Source: Sipunculus nudus
Lineage: Eukaryota; Annelida; Sipuncula; Golfingiida; Sipunculidae
NCBI GenBank assembly: GCA_026874595.1
Contig: CM049309.1
Location: 47,540,079 to 47,604,078 of the forward strand
DNA: 64,000 nucleotides
Direction: 5' to 3'
In this document: one piece after another, positions 20,559-34,400 of the stretch
Numbering within the stretch: the stretch's first letter is position 1
Layout of the letters: each line of letters opens with the position of its first letter
Position numbers and translations under genes: made by a program
Notes under the pieces: model-generated
Databases searched by the model: none
Told to the model about the DNA's origin: nothing
The model's input: only the letters and a program-made list of their open reading frames with translations

Positions 20559-23500
20559 ATGGAGAGGACTGCAACAGAAGTGAAGGAGAACCCAGTCCAA
20601 GAACCTGTAAGCAAGGGTAAGGTGTTGGCATCAATAACAACCTTTTTATGTTGAGAACTGATTTTAATTTCCTTCAGATATGTCTAAAGGATCATTAGAT
20701 ATGTCTTTAGATTTTTTTAAAAGTTTAAATCAGTTAAGATTGACTTTATTTCATTCCCCTTCACTCAGAGTGAAGGGTTACTAATAGTTATAGATAGATA
20801 TCAAGTTTGCAGGTTTTAGAAATACTGTTATGTGAACATTGAACAGTTGAACATTGTATGTGGACTTTATCAGATGAATGATTTAACATGTAAATTATAT
20901 TCTTAGAAGAAAATGGAAGTGAAGAAACTGAACAAGAACAAGATAAGGTGGCTGAAAGTGGCAGCTACCTGAGTCAAAGTACCGCAGAGCAGTTACGACT
21001 CGGTATACTGCAGAACTTCCTGCCAGAGTTCCAGAAGATGCAAGCATCTCTAGGCGAGCTTACGTAAGCAATACCAACACTTCCCTGAAATCACCCTAGA
21101 TATGAATCCTTCCCACAGGCTTTCCCTCTTCATATTCATTAATTATTTCTTTTTTTCTAAATCAGATATGTGTATGTGTTCCACAGTACTGGTAATTGCC
21201 CCCTATGTATGAGTTATTTTTTAAATGACTAGGATCACTTTAGTTGAACTCCCATGGCTTTGATATGAACAAATTTTAGATATATCTGTTAAATATTATA
21301 ATCCTGTTCCCAGTCCACAGGTGTACTCCTTGAGCTACAAGATAGTGATTCAATCTTGCACAGTAGGTAGCGTTATTAATTAAGTACATTTCCTTGTTTT
21401 GGGAAATAATGTGTACATATTTGTTAAGAGATGAGATATTAAACTCTTTTATCAGCTTTATATTTTGGCTGATTACAACATAAATGCATGTTACAGCTTT
21501 TTATAATGTAAATGTTGTATTTAAATCACTTTATACAGAGAGAACCAGAGAATCTTGGTTGAGACCATACAGCAAGAAAATACAAAGTTTGGAGAATGTC
21601 AGGCATTAACAGAAGTTACTGATTGTGTAAGTAGCTCAAAATTTTAGAATACCCAAATACATAAATAAAAAAGTAATGCATCTTTCCATGTGGAGAATTC
21701 TTGCAAAGATCCTTTGAATTTATATCTACTATTTCCTAGAGTAATATTTCTCAAAATATATTAAAGAAAACAATCATACCATTACTAGTTCAAACAAGAG
21801 AGTGTTTTTGAAAACTGTCCTGTGGATTTTTGCATATGCTTAAACATATAGAACACCATAAAAGACAAAAAGGAGTTAGAGACCACAAACATCCACCAGG
21901 AGGAGGAACCCACATCTGACTTGGCTGTGTGGGCCTAGACAGTTGTCATGGTTCAAAAACATCATCCCAGGTCACTTCCACAACAAACCCACCCTTGTGC
22001 TGAGGAATAGCACAATTATAATTATATTTGCTGGATGTAATAATGGGATGGAATCCTGTGAATTTAAAACAGATTATGGTGATCCAGATTACCTCCAAAA
22101 TGTCAATGGATTGTTTCTTAGGTGTTATCCTACCAGTAACTTTCAGTTAAGTTCCATCCAAATCTGTTCAGAATATTTTGTGCTAAATTGCACCTCTAGG
22201 GAGGTATGACTATCTATTATATAACCACACATACTAAAAAATTCCATCCCATGATATTGTATTGGAAGCATTAATAATCATGTGTGTTTATAGTGTGATA
22301 ATATATTTATAGGTTATCAATTTTATACTGAATTATTTTCTGTTTACAACATCCCATCTATGTTTTTCACTTACATTAAAAGAGCTGGGTCAACAGTAAA
22401 TGTTCATCGGGGGAATTCATAGGCTCTCTGTTACAAATTTTCAGACCAGTGGGATTTCTTAGAGTTTGATTCCACACCTCGGTTTCTCCTGTGTCCAAGG
22501 GTTCACAAACAGTTAGATAGTCAGACCTGCAGTTTGTCCTAAAAAACTGGCCTAGTGCAGAAAGAAATAGATTTACATGTATGCACTAGGAACCAGATAA
22601 CTGTAAACTGAACTAAAGTAAACTGAAACTTTTGTAGACCATATTTTTAAGTAGACTACAGTTGAGCAGACGGATGCGGATTAGTAGCAATAGAGAAGTC
22701 TATTTCACAATCCAGATTAGTGCAGATACAGCCTTTGTGTTGTAGTTGATGTTACCAGAAACATATTTTTATGTTTATAGATGGAACAAGCCAAGCTTTA
22801 CTACAGCAAACTAAATTCCATAAAGAAGGACATGTTGCAGCTTCATGAGAAATCTGCAAAGCTCAAGGTAAGTATCCAGTTGTCACAGGAGCCATTATCC
22901 CCCTGTATGGAGAAACAAATACTTCATATATGCAGGGAAAAACTTATCTTGAATGAGCCCTCTGATGGTGTCTAAGTAGACCAGCTGAGACAAACATCAA
23001 AGAAGCAAATCTTTGCTGTTAAGTTAAAAAATGAATAATTTATATATATATATATAATACCTACATAAATGTACCCAATAAATACCTACATTACACTTTA
23101 TTAAAGAAACAAAATTATTTGAAGACATAAGAAATCAGTCTACATTTTACAAAATATCAGACCCACTTATGGCTGTTAAGAACAGCCTCAATTGACTGCT
23201 GTTGATTGGATGATGTCAAGTAAACCCTCTATAACCAGCTAAAACAAAATGGCTATTCATGCAGGGACACATATCAACCTAATCATTGTGAAGAGACCAA
23301 AAAGTTGTTAAAGATAGATGGGGATTTATTGTTAAATTCTTAATTGCCATATTAGTTTGTCACTTCCATATGTATTTTTCTAGGAAATTGTTGAAAAATA
23401 TAAACTTTTATGAAAATTATAAAAAAAAACAGGTGGACAGCAGGTGGTGAAACAGACTATCTCAAAATATTGATGTTAACAATCTAAAGATAACCTCTGT

Positions 23501-24053
23501 AGTATATAATCAAATTCTTGTTCAGTCCGGCCAGCTTTTTCTTTGGGCAAAATTTGTTAAATATGTAAACCTGAATGTTTCTCTTTTCCCTTCATTACCA
23601 TTCAGTAAGTGATATACAATAAGGATCTTATCTTTAGTACCTGTGTATCTGTCGAGTTTAAGGTATTGAAATCTCCTGGACCTTAACATGAGTCTAACAA
23701 GAAGAAGTCTGATTTCATACTACACAAAGTATATACAGCTTTGTGCAAATAATCACTGTTGATGTTCATCAATCAAAAATAAAATTCTGGCAATTAAAAA
23801 TTTTCTATAAGTAAATCAGCATGAAAATGGTCCAATCATACAGTTATTTTAACAAAAATTATAATTTGAGATTTTCAAATGATTATGATGCTTTTAATCA
23901 GCTCATGTGTAATGAATTATAATTTCTTTTATGCAGAAGAGGGCACTTAAACTACAGCAACAGAAGCAGAAAGAGGCTCTGATCAAAGAACAAGAGAGAG
24001 AGAAGGAGATGGAGAAAGAGAGGCAGCTGATAGCAAAGCCTGCCAAGAGGTGA
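20559..24053 (+). CDS. BLOC1S6: Biogenesis of lysosome-related organelles complex 1 subunit 6 (pallidin)
   Basis: Exons 20559-20616, 20907-21063, 21539-21626, 22781-22867 and 23937-24053 join in frame with GT-AG junctions into 168 residues (human pallidin is about 170). The N-terminus is acidic and not conserved. Residues from about 48 are helical. They include FLPEFQKMQASLGELT, TKFGECQAL, then KLNSIKKDMLQLHEKSAKL and KKRALKLQQQKQ, and end QLIAKPAKR, all closely matching the pallidin coiled-coil pattern. Pallidin is a subunit of BLOC-1, which acts on endosomes in sorting cargo to lysosome-related organelles and binds the SNARE syntaxin-13. The start is the first ATG in the reading frame; an upstream ATG at 20545 is in another frame and closes quickly. 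A non-coding 5' exon further upstream is possible. Confidence 0.93.
23157..23443 (+). repeat. Dispersed repeat, copy 2
   Basis: It matches 2565-2876 in the same order of landmarks and lies in intron 4 of BLOC1S6. No miniature LTR element is attached here, so this copy shows the empty state of the junction found at 2877. Confidence 0.65.
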
Positions 24054-27030
24054 CAGCCAGGACCAGTCCATCATTGGGGGGGGGGGGGGGCAGCGTAAAA
24101 CTGGAGACTTGCATATCATGGCCTTAATCAACTAGTCAAATCTGAACCTTTTTGTCAAACTCCTTTGGATCAACAAAAATCTACATACAATCCAAGGTTC
24201 AACAGAGGGAGCTTAACATGAATAAACATTTATTATAAAGTAATTACCTCCTGGAAACTACATTTTCATGATTTGGAGACAAAGCCATATTGATTTGCTC
24301 TGGTTCAGGGAAACAGGATTTGATGAAATATCCAGTATTGCATCTAGTATTACTAATGGAGGAAGGGGCATCTGTATATGAAAAATATTTAAATTCATAG
24401 TCTAAATTAAGCCTGTGCACACTTCTGTTGTATAATACCAAGGAATTCCTGATAGTATAAGATACCACTGTCCACTGTTATCATAATGCATGTGTTCCCT
24501 TCAGTCTTGCTATTAGATACTGGGAGGGCCTGCATATTTTGTACCAAAAACTGTATTGATGTTGATGAAATATTGATCAGTCTTTCGGTTTATTGAGTTT
24601 TGAAGAAAACAAACTATATTCCAATGATTTTGTAAATAAGTGGGAGGTGCACCCTCTAGTATTGTTATATTACTGTTATTATTAGTGTGATTGAGGTTTT
24701 CATTGTGAGGAGTGAGGGCAGATATTTTGGCCCAAAATCAAGAGAATCTGAGGTGCTTGTATAAAACAGACTTCCAAGAGTAAGACATGAACTGTTAGTT
24801 AACCCATTAGACACTGGAGCTGAGGGTTCTCAATTCAATCCCAGTCAGTGCCTAAAAGGCAAAATAATGAAATCTCAGTAGGACCTTATTCACTGTGTTG
24901 TCTCATTTACAGGTCATGACTTTGGAATATTTGTAAAAAAAAAAACCTGAAATCCAGAAGGCTTAATAGTAGCATATCATGTTTATCCCACGGTTACTTG
25001 CATCCTTTTTCAAAAGAGAGTGCTGCTGATAGGCTGTGGACCTTAAGGACATGCACACCAAGCAAGAATCTTTTGTATTGTGTCACTCATTGATTTGTTC
25101 TCTACAACAGTAAATAAATTACTGTTAATAATCAGAAGGTTAAAATTTTACAATACAACTTTTTTTAGCATTCCATAAGTGTGTAATCTGGGAATATGTA
25201 AGGTAACAAAGCAGAATAATTGTACAGAAATTTGTAAACAAAATGAATCAGACCTTCAAGTTGATCAGACAAGAACAAGGCAAAAAGTTTTCCTTTGCAG
25301 CTTCTCATAAAATATGCAAAAATAGAGGACCTTAGAGATTTTCAAACAAAAGAAGCTCCTTGCATCATTCATGTATAGCTCAATCTTCATGCTTGATGCA
25401 CGGCTGATATTTTCGTAATGTACACATCAGTATGTATCATGGTGTTTTTAATAATTCACATACTATTTAAGTGATATTTACTGATATGTTAATTTGTGAG
25501 GTCTGTCACAACAAACTCCATATCTGATATATGCACAGGAGAAGTTAAACATTTCTATACAAATGACAGGCCTCTCATGATAATTGAGAATCTTAATTAT
25601 GAGGGTTTAATTTTCTTTGTCATAGTATTAATTTTAATCTTGTACCAAAATGAAGTCAAGCCCAGTATATCTAGTTAAAAATGTATTGTTTATATATTCT
25701 ACTTGATCCACCTGTGCAATAATAATGATCTCATCTCCAAAATTAATTGAAAACACAGTAGATATTATTTACTAATTCTTTACATACTTTCTTGTGTAGT
25801 TTTCAGCTGATGGTTTTATGAGAATCAGAACTGTTTGTTATTTACTTTTTGAAACATTGATCATCCATCATCTTTGTGTTTTGTACCTAATTTGTTTTAC
25901 CATTTAATTTGCCATCTGTGAAGTAAACGTCAGTGTATTGCCAGGTCTGCTGTCAGGGTTTAACATTAAAGAGACCTCACGTAAAAGCATGTTGAATTAA
26001 TTTGAAATATAGTGTCTTCTTTTAGAAAAAAAAATGGTACCTGCCAAAATATTGCCCTGAAACGTTCGCTTAGTCCTTGTTATTGCAACCAGACACACAT
26101 TTACTTACTGGTAATTGGAAAGTTAAGTAGAATTATGTGACATCAATTAATAACATTAGTTAATATCATGCTTAGGAAGAGTTAGAATAGTTGTCAATGC
26201 CACATTCTGTGGTGTTTGTATTCAGGTTCTCATCATTAAATATGTTTAATTAAGCAAAGTTGTAATATTGCAGTGATTCTGATATCCCAAAATGATCTTA
26301 TAAAGCATGTCAAATAATTCAGATGAGTAAATTGGACCTTTTATTCATAATTTATGTCCTTATATGTTATATATAAGAAAACTATATCATTTGCTAAGAA
26401 AACAAATCTGGACAAGAGGGAAACTTGCCTGAGGGTATATTTATTAGCTTGGAATGACTTGGCCAGCATTAAGATTGAGTCTGGATTTTGATAAGTTGAT
26501 GCATTAAACAGGAGCATATGTGTATGCTTAACAGATTGCTACCCTGTGATTTCTTATTCAGTTCAAGTTAGCTAGGATTGATAAAGTTCAAACCAATACA
26601 AGTAAGGGTTTAAACAAGAGCCTTGTCATCGAGGATAAAGTCAGATGTTATTACAGATTTCATATAGGAGAAGATTATAATTTCTTGTAAAGATTCGGTG
26701 TGTTGGTCATAAACAATCTGTTTTGCTAATGTCTTTGAATGAAGTTACTCAAGGAACTGATATTTAATACTCCAGTATAAAATATTCTATATTAAAAATA
26801 TACTATAAGAATTTATTGATTTATTTTATTACATTAAATTCAGTTTTTCTAAGCCGTATGAATTAATTAGTTAATTTATATTTCATCCAAAAATATTTTT
26901 AAGAAACCAGTCAAAAGTGTAATTATGTACACTGACCAATTAAAAAGTTTCATGTCTGTGGACTGGACTTTTCTGTATATTTTATGCAATTTTCTGTAAA
27001 TAAAATATTATCCAATTATATTTCCTTTTT
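24054..27030 (+). other. 3' UTR and 3' flank of BLOC1S6
   Basis: There is no second gene here. AATAAA signals occur at 24221-24226 (about 170 nt after the stop) and 26999-27004. The second is followed by a T-rich tract and would imply a 3 kb 3' UTR. A poly-G run is at 24076-24090. A SINE-like repeat is at about 24790-24975. Which polyA site is used cannot be decided from sequence. Confidence 0.45.
24790..24975 (+). repeat. tRNA-derived SINE-like repeat, copy 1
   Basis: The head has a box B-like GGTTCTCAATTCAATCCC (24825-24842), followed by GTCAGTGCCTAAA. The tail AAAACCTGAAATCCAGAAGG then CTTAATAGTAGCAT also ends the copy at about 33180-33368. Shared head and tail with a variable middle fit a SINE family. 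Confidence 0.55.
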
Positions 27031-28044
27031 TTCATAATGTCTGCACAAGAACAAATTGCAATTTCAACTAATAACAGCAGTGTCCTTCAGGTGGCAGTAG
27101 TGTTGTGTTAGTGGTATGTCGCCAAATTTTGACCTCATACTGGAACTGTGACCTTTGACCCCATTGACCCAATTATGTGGATTATGCAACTGCTGTAAGA
27201 ACAAAATTCAACATTTGATTGTTATCTCCACATATTTTCACAGATGAAGTGAGTATGGTGATGTCACTTTGTCGTAATTTGCTACCATACCTGCCAATGC
27301 ATTCCTACATTGGAAATGACATGTCTGTTCAAGTTTCAACTTTCTAGGTCAAATAGTTTGTGGAAACATGCCTTAACTGAAAAGGGCAGAGTCACCAATC
27401 TCATAATTTTCCACGAGTGAAAAGATTTTTGCATAGAAATAGATCAGTGAAACTGAATCAAAGTATTAGGAATTGAGAAAGGTCATTTTTTTTTTTTTTT
27501 TTAAATACTGTGCTTGAAAAAAAATTAGTGATTGTGCTCTGGTTGCCATATTGGTTTTTACCAGTGTGCAATTAAATAGGACTGGAGCCCTCATAGGCAC
27601 CAAATATCTCTGTGAATATGAGAAAGACAAAATGTATTCTCTTTGAGATAATACACACAAAGGAGATCAATAGTGCTCTAGCAGGTATATTGCACCTCAG
27701 ACAGGTGGGTTATTTGATACGACTGGAGCCCTTATAGACGGCAAATATCCCTATGAATTTGAAAAAGATCAAATGTGTTCAGTTTCAGGTAATGTACAAG
27801 AAAGAGAGTGTCACATGGAAGGACAGATGAACAAGTTAATCACTATAGGGCAAAGCTTTTCAAACAAGGCCATAATAATGTGAAGAATAATAACAGCAAA
27901 AATTAGTATCTCCACCTGTGGACAGATGGAGATAATAATGAATGGGTAATGTGCTAGTACTTTACAGGCCATTCAGTCTTATGCTGTGTTGACAGTGTAT
28001 ACACTGTTGCATACCATTTGGTATGAACAAAATGAATAACAAGT
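27031..28044. other. Convergent intergenic region between BLOC1S6 and PSMB4
   Basis: It contains an imperfect tandem duplication (about 27565-27640 against 27718-27790; shared phrases GACTGGAGCCCT(C/T)ATAG and AAATATC(T/C)C). A poly-T run is at 27487-27502. No gene is seen. Confidence 0.5.
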
Positions 28045-28062
28045 ATTACATTTCTGAGACTT

Positions 28063-28068
28063 TTTATT
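28063..28068 (-). terminator. Polyadenylation signal of PSMB4
   Basis: AATAAA on the minus strand, about 430 nt past the PSMB4 stop codon. The next clear feature is the convergent BLOC1S6 3' end. Confidence 0.5.
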
Positions 28069-28493
28069 ACATACAATAATACCTGGTTACTGAATATTAT
28101 TTTACATAACATTCACTTTCCACAAGTTTTATACAAAAAAAGATGTCTCATTATTACAACATCACTCACTGTATGACAGCAGGAGCAATATTCATATGTA
28201 AGAGCTGTTGCTTGCTCAAAGTCTGTAACAGAACCACTGAACAAGAATTTTATCTGTATATGCATGAACTGATAGTCCTTTTCTTACTGAACTCAGAGAA
28301 TTTTCTTTCAGTACAGGGGCAAGGGGTCTCCTGCTTCTAAATGATTTTTTTTGCCAAGATGATAAAAGAGAAGGACCACTTTTATATCCAAGTCCTGTGA
28401 TCCTTGAGCATGTGGTGTTGTAAACTCTGTATGATGTATCAGTTATCTAATATTGATGTTGGGGTCCAGAGACTATGTTTCCTGGCATCCATA

Positions 28494-31400
28494 TCATTCA
28501 TAGCCCCTGAAAAAATATAATACATATATAAATACATATAATACAAATAATACATGTATGAAATATGTGAAACATTTGTAAAAACATGATACTATACATA
28601 TAATGCATACATAAATACAAAATACTTATAATACATGTATAAACAAGGGCACCGCAAAGCTGAGCATCCCCTCGCACAGGAGCATCATTATACAGGGTGT
28701 ATTATACAGTGTGAAAATGAGGAGGGCAGCTCTGTGACCTTAGCCTTTGACGTTCTGACCTCAAACTTAATAGGTTTCTTTATCTATGGGTGAGTGAGCC
28801 ATTTTTGTAAGATGAAAGGTTTCAGTCTAACGGTTTGGCTTAAAATGGGTCCACAAGCCAATTCAGGACAGAGGATGCACAAACAGTGGGGTTACTATAT
28901 CCCCTCTTATCCCCTCTTGCAACTTTGTTGTGAGGGGATTTTAAATATATGCAAGAGCAAAACCCAAACTGCACTAGCCACCACAATCATCACCTTAGGA
29001 CTATTTAAGAATGGTTACTCCTACATGCCTTTTATACTTTTATTGGTCTTTATTCAGAAACTTTTTGCATGAAATAATAAATCTTCAGTGCCATTTGGTA
29101 CTCCCTTTTACTGTCATATCAATAAATATTCATTACACCTGTCAAATTTTTTTATAAATACTGGCAGTTTAATCCTTGAATGCAATTATAAACCAAATAC
29201 AGAAAATAATATGACACATGAACAAACTGAACAGTACATCTGAATACTTCAAGTAACTGCTTCTAACTGTTAGGTTTCGTTTAAACAAACTACCGGGTAA
29301 TTTCAATTATGGCACTTTTCAATAAACAATCTTTGAAAAAAAAAAAGATAACTAGATGTGTCAGAATGACACGAATGCCCCCGCCTGGGGCAAATTAGAA
29401 ACATTTGTTAAATTTTGAAAATTCTTTTGTGGCAGGGGCATAAAAATGTTAACATTTTGCAAAGCACACAATTTTTTAAATCTCAAAATATATGGGCAAA
29501 GGGGGCTTTTTTAAAACTGTATAACAATTTCCAGACGTCAGAGATTAGATGAAAAAGATTCGGTCCAGGCAGTCCATCTTGTCCTGATTTTTATAAATTG
29601 AATCACTGAGCTAAATCACAATACATTTAAATTTTGGTTATTCAGTTTACATCCAGTACTGGGAAAACAAGTTGTAATAATTAACTGCCTGAGAGAAAGT
29701 GCTACAGAAGAGACTTACTTGACCATGTTTGCTATACTCCAGTCAGTTTCTGATGACATTGGACCTTCCATCTTTACTCCATCTTTTGTGACAATGGCAA
29801 GCTCATACTACAATGATTAATACAAATGAAAAGACATAAACCATGGAATAGCCATGACAACATGGCAACCAGATGAAAATGAAAAAGTACTGTTAGAAAT
29901 GACATGCACATCTACTGATCCCATTAGAACTGATCCCTCTAGCTTTTACTGCTAGCTAAATGTCTCCAGTTAATTAAAAATCAATGTTTGGGTGTCAGGC
30001 TGCCGCTAACCATGGAAATGCTCCATATAAACACAATCTTGACTCCCATCTTTTTGGGATAATGGCGAGCTCATACTACAACAAATATTATTTTAACTTA
30101 AAAAACACATTAACTGTGGAAATATCTCACAAAAACAACAGCAGTAGCATATAACCTTAGCCATCATAACAAACTGAAGGACCAACTAATGAACTGCAAT
30201 TAACGATCTTATATGTCAAAGCTGAAGGGGATTGAACAATTCACAAAAGAAGAAATTTCATAATATTAATTATTCACTGTGTCTGAAGGCAGCATCCCTT
30301 TAAGTGCTGAATTTAAATATCTTCATTTCAACTGTATATTTATTTGAATAAAAAGTGAAAAAATATGAATGCACAAATTGTTTTTTATCTGAAGACAAAT
30401 CCACCAAACGCCAAGTCCTGAAATAAATGGTACACAATATCCCTGATACAGAATAGCCTGTATAAATGTCTTTTATATCAGGCACTCTGAATGAAAATAT
30501 AGTCAGTGTATGTGAGCTAGAATTCAAGTGTTACAAATAGCAACTGGAACAGAACAGTTATGTTAAATTAAAAACAAACTGTACAGGGTCTGCAGGTTTT
30601 ACCCAACACCTGAGATAAAATCTGGGTTATATAAGGTATTACCCAGGATCCCTGAGCTTTACCCTGAAAAATATTAATTAGGGTGGTGTGCTCTATACAG
30701 CCAAACAGGAGTTAAAAAGTGTCAGTGGTAAATGGCTTGTTTTGAATTGGTCAGAGCCGCTTGGCAAGCTATCAGTATTCACAAAATGTGTGTAAAATCT
30801 CTGCTGACTTATCAGAAAGCTACTAAATGGTCCTGCTTGAAAAAAGCAAATAAACATTTAAAAAAGCTCAAGTAATAAGCTGAGCAAAACCCTATGAAAA
30901 ACCTGGTTAAAACCAGGGTAAAATACTTTTAACCCAGGTTTTACCCACTTGGCTGGGTAAAATCTACCTGGTCAAAATTTATTATGTGAACCCTGATACT
31001 GTAACACATCAATGAGAATTGTGATGATGTCTTACCCTGTTCAGAGATCTGCCGTCCCTGTAGAAGAGGACCCTCAGACATCTGTTTATTAATTCTTTTG
31101 CCTCTTGTTCACTCATGTCAGGCTTCTTGGCATATGCTTCTCTCAGCAGAGGCTAAAAGTCAGACATCACGTACTATACAAAGAATAAATGTACTGAAAA
31201 CATAGCTACATCAGGATGCCATTAATAAGTCAAAGCAACAAACCCTCACTGAACATAACAAAGATGGCATTTATTTTGTGATAAAATCATAATCATCTGT
31301 GCAAGGTTTCTAACATGTAATAAAACATTACATAATACAAATCTCTCCATTATTTGAGTAATACATATTAATGTTATGACTATAATAAATATTCTCATTG

Positions 31401-34400
31401 CATTTACTCATGTTACTGGTCATTTCTGTACAGGAATTCTGCATTCCTGGAGTACATCTTGAATCTCTTGATGTATTTTTGTGAAAAATGATAACCTTAA
31501 CAACTGTGATCATATATAAAATACTGAAAATATGTGTCACATTGTACTCATAAATTACCTGTGCAATGTATGCTCCAAATCCTGATGCAATTGTTTGGTC
31601 CTCATAGGCGATGCCTATCATATTGACATAGCCAAGGAATCTGCAAAATACATGAGCATGTAAAGAACTATTATGCTCCTTGGGTTTAATTCCTGGTAAG
31701 TGAAATTAGGTCTCTGGTGACTGTTAAAAACGAATCCTAACAAGGTTGCCACACATTAGAATATTTACTCTTAATATTTTCAAACAAAATATCATCTTGT
31801 TATTCTGAAACAACTACTCTGAAATGATTTTATGACCTAATTTGAGGTTGTTTCAGTCAGTTCATTTTGAAAAATATAAGTTGACAAAAACTTTATTACA
31901 ATAATTTTTAATTTATACTTAACCAAGAAAAAATCACACAAAACAGCAGCACTGGGATGTTTTTTATAATTACTTAAAAAATGAAAATCACTTTTAAACT
32001 GATATTAAACAAACTGATGCTGATCAAACTTACGGTTCTCCATCTTGCAGTCCACCCACCACTGTAACATTCCAGAGTGGGTTAAACTTTGACCTTCTGT
32101 TGTAAAATACCCTTGTCAGCCAAGAGAAGAGAGCTTTTGGGCAATAACCAAACCCATCATTCAGACATTCTTCATCTATCCTGTAAACATAATGAAATAA
32201 ATATTAAAGTAACACCATGACAGATTCAGGGTTTCTGCACCTAAAGCCAAAAAAAATTTCAGGACTTTTCCAGGACTTTCAAGGACCTTATCAAGAACAC
32301 AAAAACTTTCACGGACCTAAGTTATGTATAAAATTTTGTTCCAGACTTAATGACAAATACCATTAAGTTTACATTCTAGCATTGTGGGCATGCAAATGGC
32401 AAAGACACTGAATCCTGCCCAACAGTTTCCTCTGTCAAACAAATGACTTACATATGGATGGCAACGTTTTGCAGTATGTGGCACTTGTTAATTATATAAA
32501 AGCATAAAAGAAATTTGTAGATTTTTTCTCCAATAATGCCAAATTGATCATGCAGGGCAAATTTCCTGGACTTTCAAGGACACAAGGGGCCAAAAAACAA
32601 AATATTTTCAAAGACTGATAGAAACCCTGCAGATTAACTTATACTTCAACGGTACCAGCACTGGTATTTGCTACTCTTACTTCATACATCTAAGACTTCA
32701 TCATTTGGGAATTGCAAATCATTTTTAGTGTCCATATACACTGACAGCAAAGTATCCATAATTTTCCTGTTTAAAAGCCAGCCTGTGTATATCATTTACC
32801 CACAATTGTCTGTTAAATGATTAAACAAGATGATCCATAAATATTATACTCTCCAAATAATACTTTTTCATGATATGCTTTGCTAGTGACTGCAAATAGC
32901 AACTTTGGCCTTCAAAGGCCATTTTTTGCCTGACAATTTATTGGAACAAAAATAAAGCATTTTAGGGTCTTTATTTTATCCCCAAAGAATGCTCAAGCTT
33001 ACCAAAATCATATCAAATTTAGTAAAAATTGTGTGGTTTTTTTTCAATTATTGCAGATTAATAATCAGTCAAATAATAACTATTCACACCTGTCACCAAA
33101 ACCAATTGATGAAATTCTTTTTCAAACAGGAATTGGTCAAAAAGAAACATTTATAATTCTCTAAGGAGGGGTAGGAGGAAGTCTAGTGGTTAAGGCATTA
33201 GACTTCCGAGTTGAAGGTTCTTTGTTAGAACCTGGCCCGTGCCTAAATAGTGTAATCTTGTTGAACCTCAGAGTTTAGCTCTAATGTCTTAAAACAGGTT
33301 ATGACTTATGGATTATTCCTAACACTGTGCATGAAAAACCTGAAATCTGGAAGGCTTAATAATATCATTCTAATCATATGGATACCTTCATTCTCATTCA
33401 ACAGACGTGCAGTGTTACAAATGGGCCATAGACCTATCCTTATAAAAAAAAATTCTCCAGGCATGATGCCAAAATTATTTTCTAAATCTACATTACAGAA
33501 TCAGAGCTTGCTTTTACCATTTTGCTTACCCCAACAAAAAGTTAAAACACGGCCTTCAATAAACTTTCTGGTAAACTACAGGCCTGCAGCTGGATATAAA
33601 CTGACCATTTATAATATTCAAAGTTTGATGCTGAAAACACTTACACTTTTTGTTCAATGAGTGACTTGAGGAACTGGTAGTCAGCATAGTCACCACCAGC
33701 TCCCATGATGGTCGTGTCATTGACCTTCATCAGCCTTGAGACTTGTCTGAACCTAGCCAGAGAACCATACGAGCCCAGTGTGTCTGCTGCCAGTATCACT
33801 CCACCATTAAACTTCACTCCCAGGACAGAGGACCCAGTCACGATTGGGTACCTAAAAATAAATTTATGAAAATTTCAAATTAGGACATGCTTCAATACAG
33901 CAGTTAGAATTCTAGGATCCAGGAACCTACATTCGTTATAAAGAGGTCATATGACATGAATTTGTTCCAACTTGCACCAATGATTGTGAGGTACTGCAAG
34001 TTTGAAGACCAGGAAACTTGTCTAAAAACCTCCAAAAACAACCTTTATTACAAGTTGGGACATTTTCGTTATGCCAGTAACCTAGCAGACATAAATGGCT
34101 AAGGTTTTCTGCAAGCCTTTGCAAGCAGTGAGAATGTGAAATAAGTAAAAAAAGATGTACCATGAGTGATTCAGTTACTGTGATTGGGAGATACCTGCAA
34201 ATAAACTGATGAAAGAGTCAGGCCACATGTCCACTTGAAAGGAAACAGAAAAGCTGAAAACTTGCACAAAGAAATGATATATGAGGTTTTTATCAGGATA
34301 TGTATGTCTGCAATCATGTGTTTGTGCACATACATATATGCAAATACTGCTTGTGCATGCAGTCTGTCTGTACAAGTGGACATGTAGCTTTTAGACCATA

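Noticed and set aside
33301-33660. 119-codon frame on the plus strand
   Set aside because: It lies antisense in PSMB4 intron 2 and exon 2 and begins within a SINE-like repeat.
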